A stretch of DNA of 63,004 nt from Treponema sp. (GTDB lineage Bacteria; Spirochaetota; Spirochaetia; Treponematales; Treponemataceae). Shown here piece after piece: positions 1-9,227 of this stretch. Within the stretch, counting starts at the first letter, position 1. Every line of letters starts with the position of its first letter. The DNA is taken from contig JAAVAO010000048.1 of NCBI GenBank assembly GCA_014803985.1, positions 1 to 63,004 of the forward strand. The letters are read 5' to 3'. Below the pieces are notes generated by a model that worked only from the letters and a program-made list of their open reading frames with translations, did not search any database and had not been told where the DNA came from. The translations under genes were made by a program, and so were the position numbers.

Positions 1-250
1 ATTTAGCCAGTTTTGCGTAAAACCGAGCCGTGCGAGGTAGCAAAACTGGAGGCGAAAGTCGAGGAATTAAAAGTAGAAGAACACTGTATCTTTCGCCACT
101 GCAACTGGAAGAATGTTTTATTTTCAAAACTCGCATACATATTGTCATTGCCGCTTGAAACTTCGCGCTATGCACTTGTTGCGAATGCAGTCCATTACAA
201 AATAACTTTTTCTACACCATCATTTCTTGTACTGAAGTCCTGATTAAGAC
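1..250. repeat. Dispersed intergenic repeat (mosaic palindrome family)
   Basis: This stretch carries no credible gene. Its first 50 bases (cagttttgcgtaaa... gaggtagcaaaactgg) recur at about 50,133-50,175, and bases 60-195 recur in inverted orientation at 26,470-26,610, including the core gcagtggc next to a conserved agtttca/tgaaact segment. A small open frame here encodes a residue string also seen in the inverted copy, but similarity extends through non-coding parts and to other frames, so I read it as DNA repeat, not protein. It probably continues left of the window. Confidence 0.7.
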
Positions 251-261
251 AGAATATTCAA

Positions 262-290
262 TTGAATGCAAATTGTTTTTATGTTAAAAT
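262..290 (+). promoter_or_regulatory. Sigma-70-type promoter for def-fmt
   Basis: TTGAAT (262-267) and TAAAAT (285-290) are separated by exactly 17 bp. Transcription would start near 297, giving a leader of about 110 nt before def, which has its own gaggaa ribosome site. Confidence 0.55.
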
Positions 291-407
291 ATCCCTGTTG
301 TATATAATCAAATGGAGAGCCTATTTTTCCGTGTCTATAGTTGGTTTCAATGCACAAATATTTCAGGAAAAATTCAGGCGCTATAAAATCCAAAACTAGA
401 GGAAACT

Positions 408-992
408 ATGAAAGTTGTAAAGCTTGGTGAAGAACTTTTGAGAAAAAAAGCAGAGCCTGTTCTGCAAGAAGAAATAAACGATGACTTGCGGGCATTTATA
501 GATGAAATGTTTGATGCTATGATAGAACTTGATGGAGTGGGACTTGCAGGACCGCAAGCGGGCATCGGAAAAAGATTTTTTATCGTGCTTGCAGATGATG
601 ACGTTCGCCGCGTATTTATAAACCCTCAAATAATTTCCACAAGCAAGGAACTGTGTGACTTTGAAGAAGGATGCTTGAGCATTCCAAAAACCTACGAATC
701 TATAACCCGTCCTGCAAAAGTTACCATTCAAGCATTCAATGAAAAAGGCAAGCCCTTTACAATTGAAGCGGAGGGACTTTTAGCACGTATTATTCAACAT
801 GAATATGACCATCTTGACGGGATTCTTTTCATAGACAGAGGCGACAAGGAATTCGCTGAAAAGACAGAGCGACAATTCAAAAAGCGCGCAGAAAAGGAAC
901 AGCAAAGACAACGCGAAAAGCGTGAAAAAGAACGCAAAATTGCGGATAAAAAAGCTATGCAGAAAGCAAAGAAAAACGCAAAGACGCATTAA
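408..992 (+). CDS. def: Peptide deformylase
   Basis: Removes the formyl group from the N-terminal methionine of new proteins in the cytoplasm, using a bound metal ion. All three family motifs are visible: GVGLAGPQ (residues 43-50), EEGCLS (86-91) with metal ligand Cys89, and HEYDH (131-135) with metal ligands His131 and His135 and catalytic Glu132. The start is supported by gaggaa a few bases upstream. The catalytic core ends near residue 150; the remaining 45 residues are a Lys/Arg/Glu-rich, probably helical tail that is not part of the core fold and could touch the ribosome (inference). It is followed 71 bp later by fmt, which makes the formyl-Met-tRNA whose product this enzyme trims, so the two genes form the classical def-fmt pair. 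Confidence 0.97.
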   Translation: MKVVKLGEELLRKKAEPVLQEEINDDLRAFIDEMFDAMIELDGVGLAGPQAGIGKRFFIVLADDDVRRVFINPQIISTSKELCDFEEGCLSIPKTYESITRPAKVTIQAFNEKGKPFTIEAEGLLARIIQHEYDHLDGILFIDRGDKEFAEKTERQFKKRAEKEQQRQREKREKERKIADKKAMQKAKKNAKTH

Positions 993-1063
993 CCATAGAT
1001 GTCATAAAAGAACAAGGTGAAAAAGAGCGTTTTCAATATACTTTTATTTAACAAGGTGGCACA

Positions 1064-2050
1064 ATGATTAGAGTTTTGTACGCAGGAAGCCCTGAGAGTT
1101 CAAAAACAACGCTTGAACTCCTGTTGCAAAAGGAAAGTGAATATAACTTTAAAATCGTTGGAATTCTCACAAATCCTCCGTCAGCAAAGGGCAGGCACAA
1201 AACTCCCGTTCCAACAGACGTTGCACAATGCGCTGCAAAAAAGGGAATACCAGTTTTCGCTCCCGAACACCTTAATGCTGAGGCAAGAAACGCCGTTGCC
1301 TCTGTACATCCTGATATTTTAGTTTGCTTTGCGTATGGACATATTTTCGGACCAAAATTTATGTCTTTGTTTACATTCGGCGGCATAAACTTACATCCAT
1401 CAGCCCTTCCAAAATACCGTGGCTGCACCCCTGTCAATGCAGCAATTTTAAATGGCGACACCGAAACTGCATACACCATTCAAAAAATAAGCGAAAAAAT
1501 GGACGAAGGAAACATACTTGAACAGGAAAAAATAACATTATCAGGTCGAGAAACAGCCTTTTCCCTCTTACACGATGCGGCAATCCGAGGCGCATCTTTA
1601 ATTTGCACAGCCCTTTCAAAAATCAACAAAAACGGATTTATCGAAGAGGGAATTCCGCAGTCGGGCACTGCTTCTTACACGGGAATGATTTCAAAACAAG
1701 ATGCTTTTATCGACTGGTCAAAAAGTGGAACACAAATCGACAGGGAAGTGAGGGCATATTTTCAAGACCCCATCTCGTGGACTTTACTAAACGGAGAGAC
1801 GCTCAAAATTCTTGATGGAATGCCCGCAGAAAACGGCTCTTCCACTCTCCCCCAGGAACTTCTCGATGGCTCAGCCGACACCATCGCGCCAGGCACTGTG
1901 TGCGCATTTTCAAAAAAAGACGGTATTTTCGTAAAGTGCGGAGAAGGCTTTTATATTATAAAAAAACTACAAAGGCAGGGGAAAGCCCAAATGGACTCAA
2001 GCGCATTTATGAATGGAATGCACAACTTTATTGGAACTAAACTGGGATAG
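1064..2050 (+). CDS. fmt: Methionyl-tRNA formyltransferase
   Basis: Transfers a formyl group from 10-formyltetrahydrofolate to Met-tRNA(fMet), producing the initiator. The 328-residue length is normal. The N-terminal formyltransferase domain shows the catalytic residues in context: Asn109 and His111 in INLHPSALPKYRG and Asp147 in KISEKMDEGN. The C-terminal half is the tRNA-binding OB-fold-like domain. An aaggtgg ribosome site precedes the ATG. It sits directly downstream of def in the same direction and probably shares its transcript. Confidence 0.96.
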   Translation: MIRVLYAGSPESSKTTLELLLQKESEYNFKIVGILTNPPSAKGRHKTPVPTDVAQCAAKKGIPVFAPEHLNAEARNAVASVHPDILVCFAYGHIFGPKFMSLFTFGGINLHPSALPKYRGCTPVNAAILNGDTETAYTIQKISEKMDEGNILEQEKITLSGRETAFSLLHDAAIRGASLICTALSKINKNGFIEEGIPQSGTASYTGMISKQDAFIDWSKSGTQIDREVRAYFQDPISWTLLNGETLKILDGMPAENGSSTLPQELLDGSADTIAPGTVCAFSKKDGIFVKCGEGFYIIKKLQRQGKAQMDSSAFMNGMHNFIGTKLG

Positions 2051-2284
2051 TCAAAAAAAAACGCCTCACCCCCCCCCCATTTTTTTCATCCTTTTTTCCC
2101 CTCATTTTTTTATCACTTTTTCCATTTTATTTTCCCTCATCATCTCGATTTCAGCACCATGCGCCCTCCCCTCTGCACACCGTCCTGTTTTTCTGTTTTT
2201 CACTTCTCTACCCATTGAATAAATAAAAGATTTTTTGTAGAATAGTAAACTGTATTTTAGACTTTTTTTTAATGAGGTAGCGAT
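2051..2284. other. Intergenic gap with a 10-C homopolymer
   Basis: No gene is seen between fmt and fusA. A run of ten C residues lies at 2069-2078, just after the fmt stop, in a strongly pyrimidine-biased stretch. The right end holds the fusA promoter. Confidence 0.6.
2215..2243 (+). promoter_or_regulatory. Sigma-70-type promoter for fusA
   Basis: TTGAAT (2215-2220) and TAGAAT (2238-2243) are 17 bp apart. The predicted start near 2250 leaves a leader of about 35 nt containing the gaggt ribosome site of fusA. Confidence 0.55.
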
Positions 2285-4381
2285 ATGAGTTTTGACATAT
2301 CTAAAATGAGAAATATCGGTATCAGCGCGCATATTGACTCAGGAAAAACAACTTTGTCAGAGCGAATTTTGTTCTATTGTAACAAGATTCACCAAATTCA
2401 CGAAGTTCGTGGCAAAGATGGTGTTGGCGCTGTTATGGATTCAATGGAATTGGAACGAGAGCGCGGAATTACCATTCAATCTGCGGCAACTCAAGTTCAA
2501 TGGAAGGACTACACAATAAACTTGATTGACACACCCGGACACGTTGATTTCACAGTGGAAGTTGAGCGTTCGCTTCGCGTTCTTGACGGCGCAATTTTAG
2601 TTTTGTGCGCAGTTGCAGGCGTACAATCTCAATCAATAACAGTAGACAGACAATTAAAAAGGTACCATGTTCCGCGCCTTGCATTCGTAAACAAATGCGA
2701 CAGACAGGGTGCAAACCCATTACGCGTGAGAATGCAACTTCGCGAAAAACTAGGTTTAAATGCCTATATGATGGAGCTTCCCATCGGACTTGAAGACAAG
2801 CTTGAAGGCGTTGTTGACCTCGTTGCTATGAAGGCCCTTTATTTTGACGGACCAAACGGAGAAGACTTGCGCGTTGCAGAAATTCCTGCAAACCTCAAGG
2901 CAGATGCTGAAAAATATCGGGAAGAATTGCTCGATGCCGCCTCTATGTTTGATGATTCTCTTATGGAAGAAATAATGGAAAAAGGCTATGACAGCGTTTC
3001 AGAAGAAAGCGTCATTTCAGCCATCCGAAAGGGAACTATTTCTGAACAATTTGTAGGCGTTTTCTGTGGCTCTGCTCACATGAACAAGGGAATTCAGCCT
3101 CTGCTTGATGGAGTTACACGCTATCTTCCCGCTCCAAATGAAATTGAAAACGAAGCACTTGATCTTGACAACAATGAAGCACCTGTCAAACTGGTAAGTG
3201 ATGACACAAAGCCGTGTGTTGCCCTTGCATTTAAACTTGACGATGGACAGTATGGTCAGCTCACATACACTCGCGTTTATCAAGGAAAAATAAAAAAAGG
3301 CGAAGAACTATACAACACCCGCAATAAGAAAAGATTCAAGGTTGGTCGTCTTGTTCGTATGAACGCCTCTGCTATGGAAGACATAAGCGAAGGATCTTCA
3401 GGAGACATTGTCGCTCTATTCGGCGTTGACTGCGCCTCTGGTGACACATTTACAAGCGGCGGTTTAAATTTCTCTATGGCATCTATGTATGTTCCAGAAC
3501 CAGTTATCTCTCTTTCAATCACGCCAAAAGACAAACAAGCGGCAATGCAAATGTCAAAGGCATTGAACCGATTTACAAAAGAAGACCCAACATTCCAAAC
3601 ATACACAGATCCTGAATCAAACGAAACAATCATCAAGGGAATGGGAGAGCTTCATCTTGCCGTTTACGTTGAGCGAATGAAACGAGAATACAACTGTGAA
3701 GTAACAACTGGTGCACCACAAGTTGCATATCGCGAGTCAATCACAACGCGAGGTGACTTCAACTACACACACAAAAAGCAAACCGGTGGTTCAGGTCAAT
3801 ATGGACGCGTTGCAGGATTTATGGAGCCGACGACTGAAAAGGACTATGAATTTGTTGATGCAATTAAGGGAGGAGCAATTCCAAACGAATACATTCCATC
3901 ATGCGACAAAGGATTCCAACGGGCAATGAAGGAAGGCTCTTTGATTGGTGCGCCTATCGTTGGTATGAAAATCACTATCAATGATGGTCAATACCACCCT
4001 GTAGACTCTTCAGACATCGCATTCCAAACTGCCGCTATTGGAGCATTCCGCGATGGATATGCAAAGGCAAAACCTGTTATTCTTGAGCCAATTATGAAAG
4101 TGCAAATTTCCGCTCCAACTGAATTTCAGGGAAATATTTTCGGACTTATAAATCAAAGACGAGGAATTATCGTTGATTCAGGAGATGAAAACAACACCTC
4201 TGTGGTCAACGCTGAAGTTCCGCTTTCTGAAATGTTCGGATTTTCAACCATTCTTCGCTCTTCAACACAAGGAAAGGGTGAATTCACAATGGAATTTGAA
4301 AAATACGGTAAAGTTCCAAACAATATTTCTGAAGAACTCCAGAAGAAATATCAGGAAGAAAAGAAAGCCGCTCAAAAATAA
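2285..4381 (+). CDS. fusA: Elongation factor G, mitochondrial-type (spdEFG1)
   Basis: GTPase that moves tRNAs and mRNA through the ribosome. G-domain motifs are AHIDSGKTT (P-loop, 15-23), DTPGH (82-86) and NKCD (136-139). The N-terminus ([19 protein letters not shown], then [20 protein letters not shown]) matches the diagnostic text of mitochondrial EF-G1 rather than of E. coli FusA, which has HIDAGKTTTTER and DGAATMDWMEQE in these places. This is the spirochaete/planctomycete/delta-proteobacterial spdEFG1 class, known to perform translocation while a second paralogue handles recycling. The 698-residue length is complete. It stands alone, not in a str operon with rpsL, rpsG and tuf. Confidence 0.95.
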   Translation: MSFDISKMRNIGISAHIDSGKTTLSERILFYCNKIHQIHEVRGKDGVGAVMDSMELERERGITIQSAATQVQWKDYTINLIDTPGHVDFTVEVERSLRVLDGAILVLCAVAGVQSQSITVDRQLKRYHVPRLAFVNKCDRQGANPLRVRMQLREKLGLNAYMMELPIGLEDKLEGVVDLVAMKALYFDGPNGEDLRVAEIPANLKADAEKYREELLDAASMFDDSLMEEIMEKGYDSVSEESVISAIRKGTISEQFVGVFCGSAHMNKGIQPLLDGVTRYLPAPNEIENEALDLDNNEAPVKLVSDDTKPCVALAFKLDDGQYGQLTYTRVYQGKIKKGEELYNTRNKKRFKVGRLVRMNASAMEDISEGSSGDIVALFGVDCASGDTFTSGGLNFSMASMYVPEPVISLSITPKDKQAAMQMSKALNRFTKEDPTFQTYTDPESNETIIKGMGELHLAVYVERMKREYNCEVTTGAPQVAYRESITTRGDFNYTHKKQTGGSGQYGRVAGFMEPTTEKDYEFVDAIKGGAIPNEYIPSCDKGFQRAMKEGSLIGAPIVGMKITINDGQYHPVDSSDIAFQTAAIGAFRDGYAKAKPVILEPIMKVQISAPTEFQGNIFGLINQRRGIIVDSGDENNTSVVNAEVPLSEMFGFSTILRSSTQGKGEFTMEFEKYGKVPNNISEELQKKYQEEKKAAQK

Positions 4382-4408
4382 CGCATCCTTTGCATTGCTT
4401 TATCAAAT

Positions 4409-4754
4409 GGCGTAACGCAACCTTGCATTTCTTCTTCAAGGTTTGCCTCTTTAGGTTGCGTTTCCAGTTTTTATAGTCAACTATAAGAACTGGCTAGATT
4501 ATTGGAGATTGGAGAGCGGACTGCCTAAAAATTGCTTCCGCAATTTTCTTTACGGCATCCGATTGAACACCGCCCGCCACAGGCGTAACGCAACCTTGCA
4601 TTTCTTCTTCAAAGTTTGCCTCTTTGGGTTGCGTTTCCAGTTTTTATAGTCAACTATAAAAACTGGTTAGATTATTGGAGATTGGAGAGCGGACTGCCTA
4701 AAAATTGCTTCCGCAATTTTTTTAACGGCACCCGATTGAACACCGCCCGCCACA
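4409..4754. repeat. 173-bp tandem duplication containing palindromes
   Basis: Two direct copies, 4409-4581 and 4582-4754, lie head to tail with only a handful of substitutions. Each copy contains a near-perfect inverted repeat with 13-bp arms around TCAA (4464-4493 and 4637-4666), a gcaacc...ggttgc pair, and a short aattgcttccgcaatt hairpin. No coding potential is credible. It lies immediately upstream of the ribosome site of the next gene, so it forms either its leader or its upstream region. Confidence 0.85.
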
Positions 4755-4778
4755 GGCGGGCTTACACAGGAGTAAAAA

Positions 4779-5456
4779 ATGATAAAACAGGATTTGATAG
4801 ATTTAAGCCCCGTTCGATTCTTTGACGGCATTGCCGACGGTGGTCTAAAAGAAGGACAAATAGGACTGATAACAGCGAAAAAAGGACTTGGAAAAACATC
4901 TGTTCTTGTTCAATTCGCAATTGATGCTTTGATTCAAGACAAGGCCCTCGCTCATGTTTCATTCGACCAGCAATCTTCAAATGTAATTTCTTGGTACAAC
5001 AGCGTTCTTGCCGAAATCGGAAAAAAGAAGAATTTAGGAGACATGACAGAACTAACCGCTTCAATTGTACGTGAAAGAATCATCTTGAACTTCAATCAAG
5101 AAACGTTTACACTGCCGAGAGTTGTAAGCACAATCAAAGCATTGAAAGAAGGTGGAATTAAAATTGCTGCAATTATCGTTGATGGTGCAGATTTATCGAA
5201 AATCTCTGTTGACGACCTAAAAGTTGTTTCAGAATTCGTTCAATCTGAAAAACTGATAGCGTGGTTTAGTGATACAAATGAAAAGGCGGAACTTGAAAAC
5301 ACATTGCCTGCTGAAAAACTTCCGTTCTTTGACAGCATCGCCCACATCGCCTCTGACGGGAATGCAGTCGTCCTCACCGTTTTAAAGGCAAACGGAAAAA
5401 ATGCAACTGGTGCAAAACTCAAGTTGGACTCAAAATCATCGTTAATGACAAAATAA
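4779..5456 (+). CDS. Orphan RecA/DnaB-like P-loop NTPase
   Basis: A 225-residue soluble protein with an N-terminal P-loop AKKGLGKT (33-40) and a Walker B-like strand AIIVDG (131-136), the spacing expected of a RecA/KaiC/DnaB-type ATPase core. It lacks any helicase N-terminal domain or DNA-binding module that I can recognise, so it is a bare ATPase core. The start has an acaggag ribosome site. It is a single gene between a duplicated repeat and a terminator, so context gives no role. I recognise the fold class but not a named family; function unknown. Confidence 0.75.
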   Translation: MIKQDLIDLSPVRFFDGIADGGLKEGQIGLITAKKGLGKTSVLVQFAIDALIQDKALAHVSFDQQSSNVISWYNSVLAEIGKKKNLGDMTELTASIVRERIILNFNQETFTLPRVVSTIKALKEGGIKIAAIIVDGADLSKISVDDLKVVSEFVQSEKLIAWFSDTNEKAELENTLPAEKLPFFDSIAHIASDGNAVVLTVLKANGKNATGAKLKLDSKSSLMTK

Positions 5457-5479
5457 TTTTTCTCGTTGCTAGAATATGT

Positions 5480-5536
5480 AAAACGCAATTACTCAATTCC
5501 TACGAAAGTGCTATCGAGTTTTTGCGTTTTTTTTAT
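5480..5536 (+). terminator. Terminator after the orphan NTPase
   Basis: A 9-bp stem aaaacgcaa/ttgcgtttt (5480-5488 with 5522-5530), with an inner actc/gagt pair, is followed by a continuing run of T. The loop resembles the caattcctacg module of the dispersed palindrome family, so a repeat module may serve here as terminator. Confidence 0.6.
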
Positions 5537-5560
5537 TACGTTTTATTTTGCTTTATATCT

Positions 5561-5589
5561 TTAAACTTCCTATCTAAATATGCTATAAT
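5561..5589 (+). promoter_or_regulatory. Extended -10 promoter giving a leaderless mRNA
   Basis: tgcTATAAT (-10 at 5584-5589, with the extended TGn) lies 17 bp from a weak TTAAAC. The -10 box ends six bases before the ATG at 5596 and no Shine-Dalgarno is present, so transcription should begin at the start codon. Confidence 0.5.
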
Positions 5590-5595
5590 CACACT

Positions 5596-6438
5596 ATGAT
5601 TAGTTTTTTCTTTAAAAAGAATTTTTACGATGGCTGGGATAATGTCATATCCCTTTTCATTCCCAATTTTATTTTTGATGCTGTTTTGCTTTTAGGCGGA
5701 ACGCTCTTTTTTATCGGCACAAAACTTGGCGAAGTGGCAGGACTTTCCCTGTGGCTCGCTGCATTTTTTCTTATAACTGTGTTATGTTCCATTTTGATTC
5801 TTGCATGGGCGGAATCTGCAAAGGAACTTGCAAACTACGAAATTTCAGGATTCAAGGAATTTTTTGCGCACATAAAAACTTCGATTTTTGACGGAATAAA
5901 ATACGGAGCCACTTTGTTTCTTTTAAGTATACTAACTCTCTGCGGCGTCGTTTATTATTTTCGGCTTGCACCTTTTCAAGAAAAGCAGCAGCTACCCTTT
6001 ATTGGTCTTCTCACTGGATGTATATTCTGTTGGATTGCGCTTTCAATTTTTTCAGCTCTTTTTTGGTATCCGCATATAAGAGCGACTTATCACAATACAT
6101 TTTTTAAGTCCGTACGAAAATGTTTTGTCCTTATGCTTGATAATCTTGGAAAAAACATCGTTATGATGATTTACAATATATTTTTGTTGCTTATTTCTGT
6201 CGTTATGCTTGGCATTGCCCCAGGAATGGCAGGACTTGGACTTGCGCGGGCGAATTTTTTGCGCCTTTTGTTGAAAAAATATGACTATCTTGAAGAACTT
6301 GCAAAAGACAAGGAAAAATGTGCGGCGAATCCGAAAAGAAAAATCCCGTGGAAAGAAATTCTCAAAGAAGACATTGAAATCACTGGCACACGAACCTTTA
6401 AATCATTTTTCATGCCGTGGAAACACGACACCCCATAA
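5596..6438 (+). CDS. Multi-pass membrane protein of unknown function
   Basis: A 280-residue integral membrane protein with about six hydrophobic spans (roughly residues 20-45, 50-75, 105-125, 133-155, 185-215) and a charged cytoplasmic tail rich in Lys and Glu that ends in FFMPWKH. I do not recognise a named family. Its stop is four bases before the ATG of the ECF transporter gene, so the two are co-transcribed and probably translationally coupled. That could make it an accessory or substrate-binding partner of the transporter, but it is longer than usual S-components (about 180-200 residues), so this is only a suggestion. Confidence 0.7.
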   Translation: MISFFFKKNFYDGWDNVISLFIPNFIFDAVLLLGGTLFFIGTKLGEVAGLSLWLAAFFLITVLCSILILAWAESAKELANYEISGFKEFFAHIKTSIFDGIKYGATLFLLSILTLCGVVYYFRLAPFQEKQQLPFIGLLTGCIFCWIALSIFSALFWYPHIRATYHNTFFKSVRKCFVLMLDNLGKNIVMMIYNIFLLLISVVMLGIAPGMAGLGLARANFLRLLLKKYDYLEELAKDKEKCAANPKRKIPWKEILKEDIEITGTRTFKSFFMPWKHDTP

Positions 6439-6442
6439 ATCT

Positions 6443-8611
6443 ATGTCTGTTGCCGTTTCAGCAAAGAATTTAGTTTTCTCATATCCAAATGATTCAAAAA
6501 ATGTCTTGGACAATTTCTCCATCGAAATAGAGGAGGGATCTTACACTGCGATTGTTGGCGTAAATGGCAGCGGAAAAAGCACATTCGCACGGATAATTTC
6601 AGGAATCCTCTGCCAAAAAGCAGGCTCGTTTGAAATAAAAAACGGTTTAAAAACGGGCATTGTACTTCAGTCTCCTAAAGATCAAATTATTTGCGGAATC
6701 GTTCACCGCGACACCGCATTTGGACCTGAAGTAACTGGCTTTTCAAAATCTGAAACAGAATTGATGACAATAGAAAGCCTAAAAGCAACGGGAATGCTTG
6801 ACAGCGCACAAAAAAAATCTCTGTTTCTTTCTCTCGGTCAAACACAAAAAGTGGCGATAAGCGGAATACTTGCGATAAAGCCGGACATTTTAATCCTTGA
6901 TGAAGCAGTAAGCATGTTAGACCCGCAGTCAAAAGAAGAAATTTTAACGCTCCTTGAAACCGTAAATAAAAACGGCATCACCATTTTGCATATAACGCAC
7001 GACATGGAGACTATTGTTCGTGCAAAAAATATAGTTGCAATGAAAAAAGGGAAACTGCTTTGGCAGGGATCGCTCGATGAATTGTTTCTCTCTAAAAATG
7101 CAGATATGCTTTCATATATAAAAGGTCCAGACTTGCCGAAAAATACTGTTTCATTGGAAAACACTTCTGCCCACCCAAAAAAAACAATAACGCTTTCTGC
7201 AAAGAACATAGATTTTTTTTACGACAAAAATCAGTGTCTCCACAATGTTTCGTTAGACTTTGAAAAAGGCACCTTAACTTCTATAACGGGTCCTTCAGGA
7301 AGCGGAAAAACTACGTTGCTTGAAGTGCTTGCAGGACTAAAAACTGCACACAATGGAAAAATTTTTGCAAACGAACATCCCGCTCTTTGTCAACAAAACA
7401 GTGATGCTGCCCTTTTTGAAGTTTTTGCGGCGGATGATGTTGCATTTGGAGCAAGAAATACAGGACTAAAAGGCAAGGAACTCAAAAAAATAGTGCATGA
7501 ATCAATGGACAAAGTGTCTTTGCCATTTGATGCATTTGCAGCAAAGCAAACAACGTGTCTTTCAGGAGGAGAAAAACGACGCTTGAGCATAGCGGGAATT
7601 CTCGCCTTGAATCGAACTATTTTGCTGTTTGACGAACCGACGGCGGGTCTTGACGGCGAGGCAAGGTATAATATGATGCTCCTTTTAAAAAACCTTGCAA
7701 CAGAAGGAAAGACAGTGATTTTTACAACGCACAGAACTGATGAAGCGTCTTTTTCGGACAAGAATATAATCATTGAAAATGGACACAATATATTGAGCAC
7801 TGCGCGCTCCGATCAAATCCCAGAAGAACACAAAGGGGCAGCCTTACCTGAGCTACCCCCTCTTCCATGCGCAAAATTGATTGAGAATTTTTCTAAAATC
7901 GCAAGAAATCTCTCTGAAGACTCGGCGACAAAATCCCGTCTTGCATACGTGCAAAAACTTCCACCCGCTTTAAAATATATTTTGTTTTTGACGATATTTT
8001 TTGCAGGTCTTTTTGTGCGTCCATTTTTGCTCTGCGGAATTCTTTTGGGTTTCAGCGTTCTCTATGCACTTTTTTCAGCATATCCGGCAAAAAAACTTTT
8101 TTTGGCAATGATAAAATTGATTCCCTTGCTATTGTTTTTTTTCGTTTTTCAAATGATATTCTCATCTCCTGCCCCAAATGACAAGATATTTTTGCCATAC
8201 AAATACTTTCTTGTAACACAATCTAAATTACTTCACTGTCTGAAAATTTTGCTTCACTCCGAGTGCGCTCTTTGTTCTATTTGCGCTTTCAAGACTTCCT
8301 CAACGGAGGTCGATATTATTTCCGGTTTTGAAGATTTGCTTTTACCTCTAAGGCTCATACATATTCCCATACAAAATGCCGTTGTACTTATGGAGATAAT
8401 TTTTCGCTTTATTCCGCTGTTACTTGACGAAGCGATTTCTATTTTTAAGACACAAAGTATTCGAGGGGCTTTAAAAAACTCAAAAGGATTTTTTGCAAAA
8501 GTTCGCTCTATCGTTCCATTGATCGTTCCTTTAATAACACAGACAATAAAGCGTTCAGAAATTCTTGCAGATGCCCTCACTGCACGGGGATTTTCATTTT
8601 ATAAAAGATAA
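6443..8611 (+). CDS. ECF transporter core, fused EcfA-EcfA-EcfT
   Basis: A single 722-residue protein carrying both ATPases and the transmembrane coupling subunit of an energy-coupling-factor vitamin/metal importer. Domain 1 (about 1-235): Walker A GVNGSGKST (39-47), Q-loop Gln76, signature LSLGQ (129-133), Walker B ILDEA (151-155), switch His186. Domain 2 (about 247-460): GPSGSGKTT (283-291), LSGGE (373-377), LFDEPTAGLD (395-404), switch His430. The C-terminal 210 residues are hydrophobic with two Ala/Arg-Gly coupling-helix motifs (RGALKN and ALTARGF), diagnostic of EcfT. I start it at 6443 and not in the upstream extension of the frame, which would overlap the preceding gene; the ATG here follows that gene's stop by four bases. 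No separate S-component gene is evident nearby. Confidence 0.88.
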   Translation: MSVAVSAKNLVFSYPNDSKNVLDNFSIEIEEGSYTAIVGVNGSGKSTFARIISGILCQKAGSFEIKNGLKTGIVLQSPKDQIICGIVHRDTAFGPEVTGFSKSETELMTIESLKATGMLDSAQKKSLFLSLGQTQKVAISGILAIKPDILILDEAVSMLDPQSKEEILTLLETVNKNGITILHITHDMETIVRAKNIVAMKKGKLLWQGSLDELFLSKNADMLSYIKGPDLPKNTVSLENTSAHPKKTITLSAKNIDFFYDKNQCLHNVSLDFEKGTLTSITGPSGSGKTTLLEVLAGLKTAHNGKIFANEHPALCQQNSDAALFEVFAADDVAFGARNTGLKGKELKKIVHESMDKVSLPFDAFAAKQTTCLSGGEKRRLSIAGILALNRTILLFDEPTAGLDGEARYNMMLLLKNLATEGKTVIFTTHRTDEASFSDKNIIIENGHNILSTARSDQIPEEHKGAALPELPPLPCAKLIENFSKIARNLSEDSATKSRLAYVQKLPPALKYILFLTIFFAGLFVRPFLLCGILLGFSVLYALFSAYPAKKLFLAMIKLIPLLLFFFVFQMIFSSPAPNDKIFLPYKYFLVTQSKLLHCLKILLHSECALCSICAFKTSSTEVDIISGFEDLLLPLRLIHIPIQNAVVLMEIIFRFIPLLLDEAISIFKTQSIRGALKNSKGFFAKVRSIVPLIVPLITQTIKRSEILADALTARGFSFYKR

Positions 8612-8625
8612 TAAGGATTGTAATT

Positions 8626-9216
8626 ATGAATGAATTTAGTTTTTGCCCACATTGTAAAAGTGAAAAAATACAGTATGTTGACGGAAAAAAATGGCTCTGC
8701 CCTAATTGCGGCTTTGATCTTTACAATAACGTTGCATCGGCGGTGGGCGCAATTATATTTGACAGCGAAGGAAACATTTTGTTGGAAGTTCGTGCAAAAG
8801 AACCGAAAAAAGGGTATCTTGCTCTTCCTGGCGGATTTTGCAACTATGACGAAAGCGCGGAAGAGGCTGTTGTTCGTGAATGCAAGGAAGAAACTGGTTT
8901 GAGCATTGACAACATTTCATATCTATGCAGTTTTCCAAATGACTATGAATACAAGGGCATTGCTTACAAAACCTGTGACTTATTCTTTACCGCTCCTCTT
9001 CCAAAAGAATCGGGAACAATTGATACGCTCATACACAGTCTTTCAGAACAAAAATCAGAAGTTATTTCACTAAAAGCACATAAAGTCAATTCCAATGACG
9101 ACATAAATGCTCTTCCTTTGGCGTTTGAATCTGCACACAAGGCTTTGTCATTTTGGCTTAAAAAGAGAACAACGCTTTCCATGGATGGACTAGCACAATC
9201 ACAAAATAAAAAGTAA
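8626..9216 (+). CDS. NUDIX hydrolase with N-terminal zinc ribbon
   Basis: Hydrolyses a nucleoside-diphosphate-linked substrate; the exact one cannot be read from sequence. Residues 7-29 form a zinc ribbon with CPHC and CPNC pairs. The complete Nudix box starts at GGFCNYDE and continues through RECKEETGL (about residues 76-98), matching GX5EX7REUXEEXGU. The C-terminal 45 residues look like a separate helical extension. This architecture (zinc ribbon plus Nudix) resembles NudC/NADH pyrophosphatase-like proteins, but the SQPWPFPxS signature of NADH pyrophosphatase is absent. An aagga site supports the start. It follows the ECF gene by 14 bp and probably shares its transcript. Confidence 0.9.
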   Translation: MNEFSFCPHCKSEKIQYVDGKKWLCPNCGFDLYNNVASAVGAIIFDSEGNILLEVRAKEPKKGYLALPGGFCNYDESAEEAVVRECKEETGLSIDNISYLCSFPNDYEYKGIAYKTCDLFFTAPLPKESGTIDTLIHSLSEQKSEVISLKAHKVNSNDDINALPLAFESAHKALSFWLKKRTTLSMDGLAQSQNKK

Positions 9217-9227
9217 ACGGGTATAGT

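Noticed and set aside
13..243. Small open frame with a residue string (IFRHCNWKN, FSKLAY) repeated in an open frame on the other strand at 26,320-26,634.
   Set aside because: Similarity follows DNA repeat boundaries, includes frame breaks and untranslated parts, and no ribosome site precedes it.
6281..6442. A 54-codon N-terminal extension of the ECF fusion.
   Set aside because: It overlaps the upstream membrane protein gene in another frame; the ATG at 6,443 starts directly at the ABC domain.
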